Of a stretch of DNA of 64,000 nt, positions 62,471 to 64,000 are shown piece by piece. Origin of the DNA: Geobacter sp. SVR (GTDB taxonomy: Bacteria; Desulfobacterota; Desulfuromonadia; Geobacterales; Pseudopelobacteraceae). Where the stretch lies: NCBI RefSeq assembly GCF_016865365.1, contig NZ_AP024469.1:4494501-4558500 (forward strand). The letters are read 5' to 3'. Under the pieces are notes generated by a model. The model did no database searches, was not told the DNA's origin, and was given only the letters and a program-made list of their open reading frames with translations. The position numbers and the translations under genes are program-made. The first letter of the stretch is position 1, and every line of letters begins with the position of its first letter.

Positions 62471-63576
62471 TGATTCCCGTAGCCGAGCCCTACCTGAGCG
62501 AGCATGACATCGCGCTGGTCAACGAGGCGCTCCGGTCCGGCTGGATATCGTCGGCCGGAAAATTTCTCGACCTGTTCGAAGAGCGCTGGTCGGCATATTG
62601 CGACATGCCGTTCGGCATTGCAGTCAGCAACGGATCGGTGGCATTGGATGTGGCGGTCGGCTTGCTGGACCTGCAGCCGGGAGATGAAGTGATCATGCCG
62701 ACCTTCACGATTATTTCACCGGCCCAGTCCATTGTCAGGGCCGGAGGGGTACCGGTTCTCGTCGACAGCGATCCCTCTAACTTACAGATGGATGTTACTC
62801 AGATTGAAGGCAAAATTACCGGGAGAACCAAGGCTATACTGGTAGTGCATATCTATGGCCATCCGGCCGATATGGATCCGATTCTTGAAATTGCCCGAAA
62901 ATATGGCCTGAAGATCATCGAAGACGCCGCTGAAGTACATGGGGCAGAATACAAAGGGAAACGCTGCGGTAGTTTTGGCGACATCAGTACATTCAGTTTT
63001 TACGCCAACAAGCTGGTAACCACCGGCGAGGGGGGCATGGTGCTGGTACGCACGCCTGAACTCGCCGAACGCGCCCGGTCACTGCGCAATCTCTGTTTCC
63101 AAAAACAACAGCGCTTTCTGCACGACGAACTGGGCTTCAACTTCCGGCTCACCAATGTCCAAGCCGCCATGGGGGTGGGCCAGATTGAACGGATCGAAGA
63201 AATTGTGGCACGAAAGCGGGCTATTGCCGCTGCTTACCATACACTGCTGGGAGGCCTCCCCACAATCACCCTGCAGCGAGAGGAGACCTGGGCCAAAAAC
63301 GTGTACTGGGTCTATGCGTTGCTGATCGAAGAATCAACAGGTTTGACCGCAGCGCAGCTGTCATCCAGGCTGAGAGAGCATGGGATCGAGACGCGCCCGT
63401 TCTTTCTGGGCATGCATCAGCAACCCGCATTCCATCGCATGGGGCTCTTTCACGGCGAGTCGTATCCCGTTGCCGAACGTTTGGCCCTTCAGGGGCTCTA
63501 CATTCCCAGCGGGCTCACTCTCAGTGATAGCCAGATCACCCAAGTGGCCGATGCGGTAAAGGTGTGCCTGTCATGA
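62470..63576 (+). CDS. DegT/DnrJ/EryC1/StrS-family sugar aminotransferase
   Basis: A 368-residue PLP-dependent enzyme that makes amino sugars from keto-sugar nucleotides. Phosphate-binding NGSVALDVAV (about 56), VVHIYGHPADMDPI, EDAAEVHGAEYKGK (Asp about 157) and the PLP lysine Lys181 in SFYANKLVTTGEGGM. Substrate probably a UDP- or dTDP-4-keto (or 3-keto) sugar. It overlaps the cupin gene at its start and the methyltransferase at its end (ATGA). Confidence 0.95.
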   Translation: MIPVAEPYLSEHDIALVNEALRSGWISSAGKFLDLFEERWSAYCDMPFGIAVSNGSVALDVAVGLLDLQPGDEVIMPTFTIISPAQSIVRAGGVPVLVDSDPSNLQMDVTQIEGKITGRTKAILVVHIYGHPADMDPILEIARKYGLKIIEDAAEVHGAEYKGKRCGSFGDISTFSFYANKLVTTGEGGMVLVRTPELAERARSLRNLCFQKQQRFLHDELGFNFRLTNVQAAMGVGQIERIEEIVARKRAIAAAYHTLLGGLPTITLQREETWAKNVYWVYALLIEESTGLTAAQLSSRLREHGIETRPFFLGMHQQPAFHRMGLFHGESYPVAERLALQGLYIPSGLTLSDSQITQVADAVKVCLS

Positions 63577-64000
63577 AAGTTTTCGATCATTATGCCCGCT
63601 ATTACGATTTGCTGTATCGCGATAAAGATTATGAGAGTGAAACCGAGTACATTCATGCGCTGATCCAGAACCTGGTCCCCGGTGCCCGCACCGTTCTAAA
63701 TCTTGGATGCGGCTCCGGCCGTCACGATCGTTTGCTTGCCAAGCATGGATATACCGTTACCGGTGTGGATCTGTCTGCGGAGATGCTTTCTCTCGCAACT
63801 GCTTCTGCCATCGATGACGGTGCATTGGAGTATATCCGGGGAGATGTGCGCACCATCACCTTGGGCAGGCAGTTCGATGTCGTAGTGTCGCTTTTTCATG
63901 TCATGAGCTATCAAACGGCGAATGAAGATCTATTAGCGGCGTTCACAACGGCATATAAACATGTAAAGCCCGCTGGCGGCTTCATATTTGACTGCTGGTA
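63573..64000 (+). CDS. class I SAM-dependent methyltransferase, partial
   Basis: ATG at 63573 overlaps the aminotransferase TGA (ATGA) and the frame is open to the window end, giving about 142 residues. VLNLGCGSGRHDRLLAKHG (about 36) is the SAM-binding motif, with GVDLSAEML following and DVVVSLFHVMSY later. Acceptor is unknown, but in this locus it is probably a sugar. The C-terminus is outside the window. Confidence 0.85.
   Translation, partial: MKVFDHYARYYDLLYRDKDYESETEYIHALIQNLVPGARTVLNLGCGSGRHDRLLAKHGYTVTGVDLSAEMLSLATASAIDDGALEYIRGDVRTITLGRQFDVVVSLFHVMSYQTANEDLLAAFTTAYKHVKPAGGFIFDCW

Noticed and set aside
1-64000. tRNA, rRNA, CRISPR, transposase or prophage genes
   Set aside because: Scanned by eye for typical sequences and none was found; a small divergent tRNA could still be missed without a covariance search.

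Overview
This looks like a Geobacter/Pelobacter-type member of the Desulfuromonadales. The evidence is a porin plus multiheme c-type cytochrome cluster, a T-box leader on leuA, large PstA/PstC permeases, sigma-54 response regulators, an MCP and abundant c-di-GMP and partner-switching signalling. The assignment is inferred from gene content, not from a database search. No rRNA, tRNA, CRISPR array, transposase or phage gene was recognised.

Layout. 1-2412 (minus): an outer-membrane porin, a nine-heme periplasmic cytochrome and a cytochrome-like lipoprotein cut by the window edge, together a candidate electron conduit. 2916-4968: leuA with a T-box leader. 5022-6240: an OmpH/Skp-like chaperone and an FKBP isomerase. 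6265-8157: an ABC-F ATPase. 8391-8746: a small Lys/Ala-rich exported protein behind a sigma-54-type promoter. 8791-11933: plsC, two small membrane proteins and RNase J on the minus strand. 12112-16302: a ferritin-like protein and the E1-alpha, E1-beta and E2 genes of a 2-oxoacid (pyruvate or acetoin) dehydrogenase, with repeat elements between them. 16497-19807: an EF-hand protein divergent from a two-component system.

19833-28998 (minus) is a complete phosphate-sensing and uptake block: phoB, phoR, pstS, pstC, pstA, pstB, phoU. A Tat-exported metallophosphoesterase with its own tatA follows (29579-31702), and a polyphosphate-type operon sixA-CHAD-ppx lies at 42170-45097. A TGTTA motif repeated with an 11-base period occurs upstream of both pstS and sixA, suggesting a shared Pho-type control.

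32126-42021 is signalling: an MCP preceded by a leader ORF, small cysteine-rich proteins, an M28 peptidase, a partner-switching set (CBS-PP2C phosphatase, RsbW-like ATPase, STAS protein and an unannotated 49-residue protein), and a convergent GGDEF-EAL-CBS-GGDEF protein sharing a related CBS module. 45243-48534 holds a GH3-family enzyme and an alpha/beta hydrolase between two SixA paralogues. 48816-54121 holds ssb, a glycine-zipper lipoprotein, a membrane protein resembling an orphan sensor domain, an ABC exporter without an ordinary upstream start codon, and an Omp85-type barrel.

54398-64000 starts with an NtrB/NtrC-type pair followed by a surface-glycan locus: a TPR-glycosyltransferase, a remarkable 1080-residue four-domain protein (FkbM, FkbM, GT11-like, CgeB-like), a cupin, a DegT-type aminotransferase and a methyltransferase cut by the window end.
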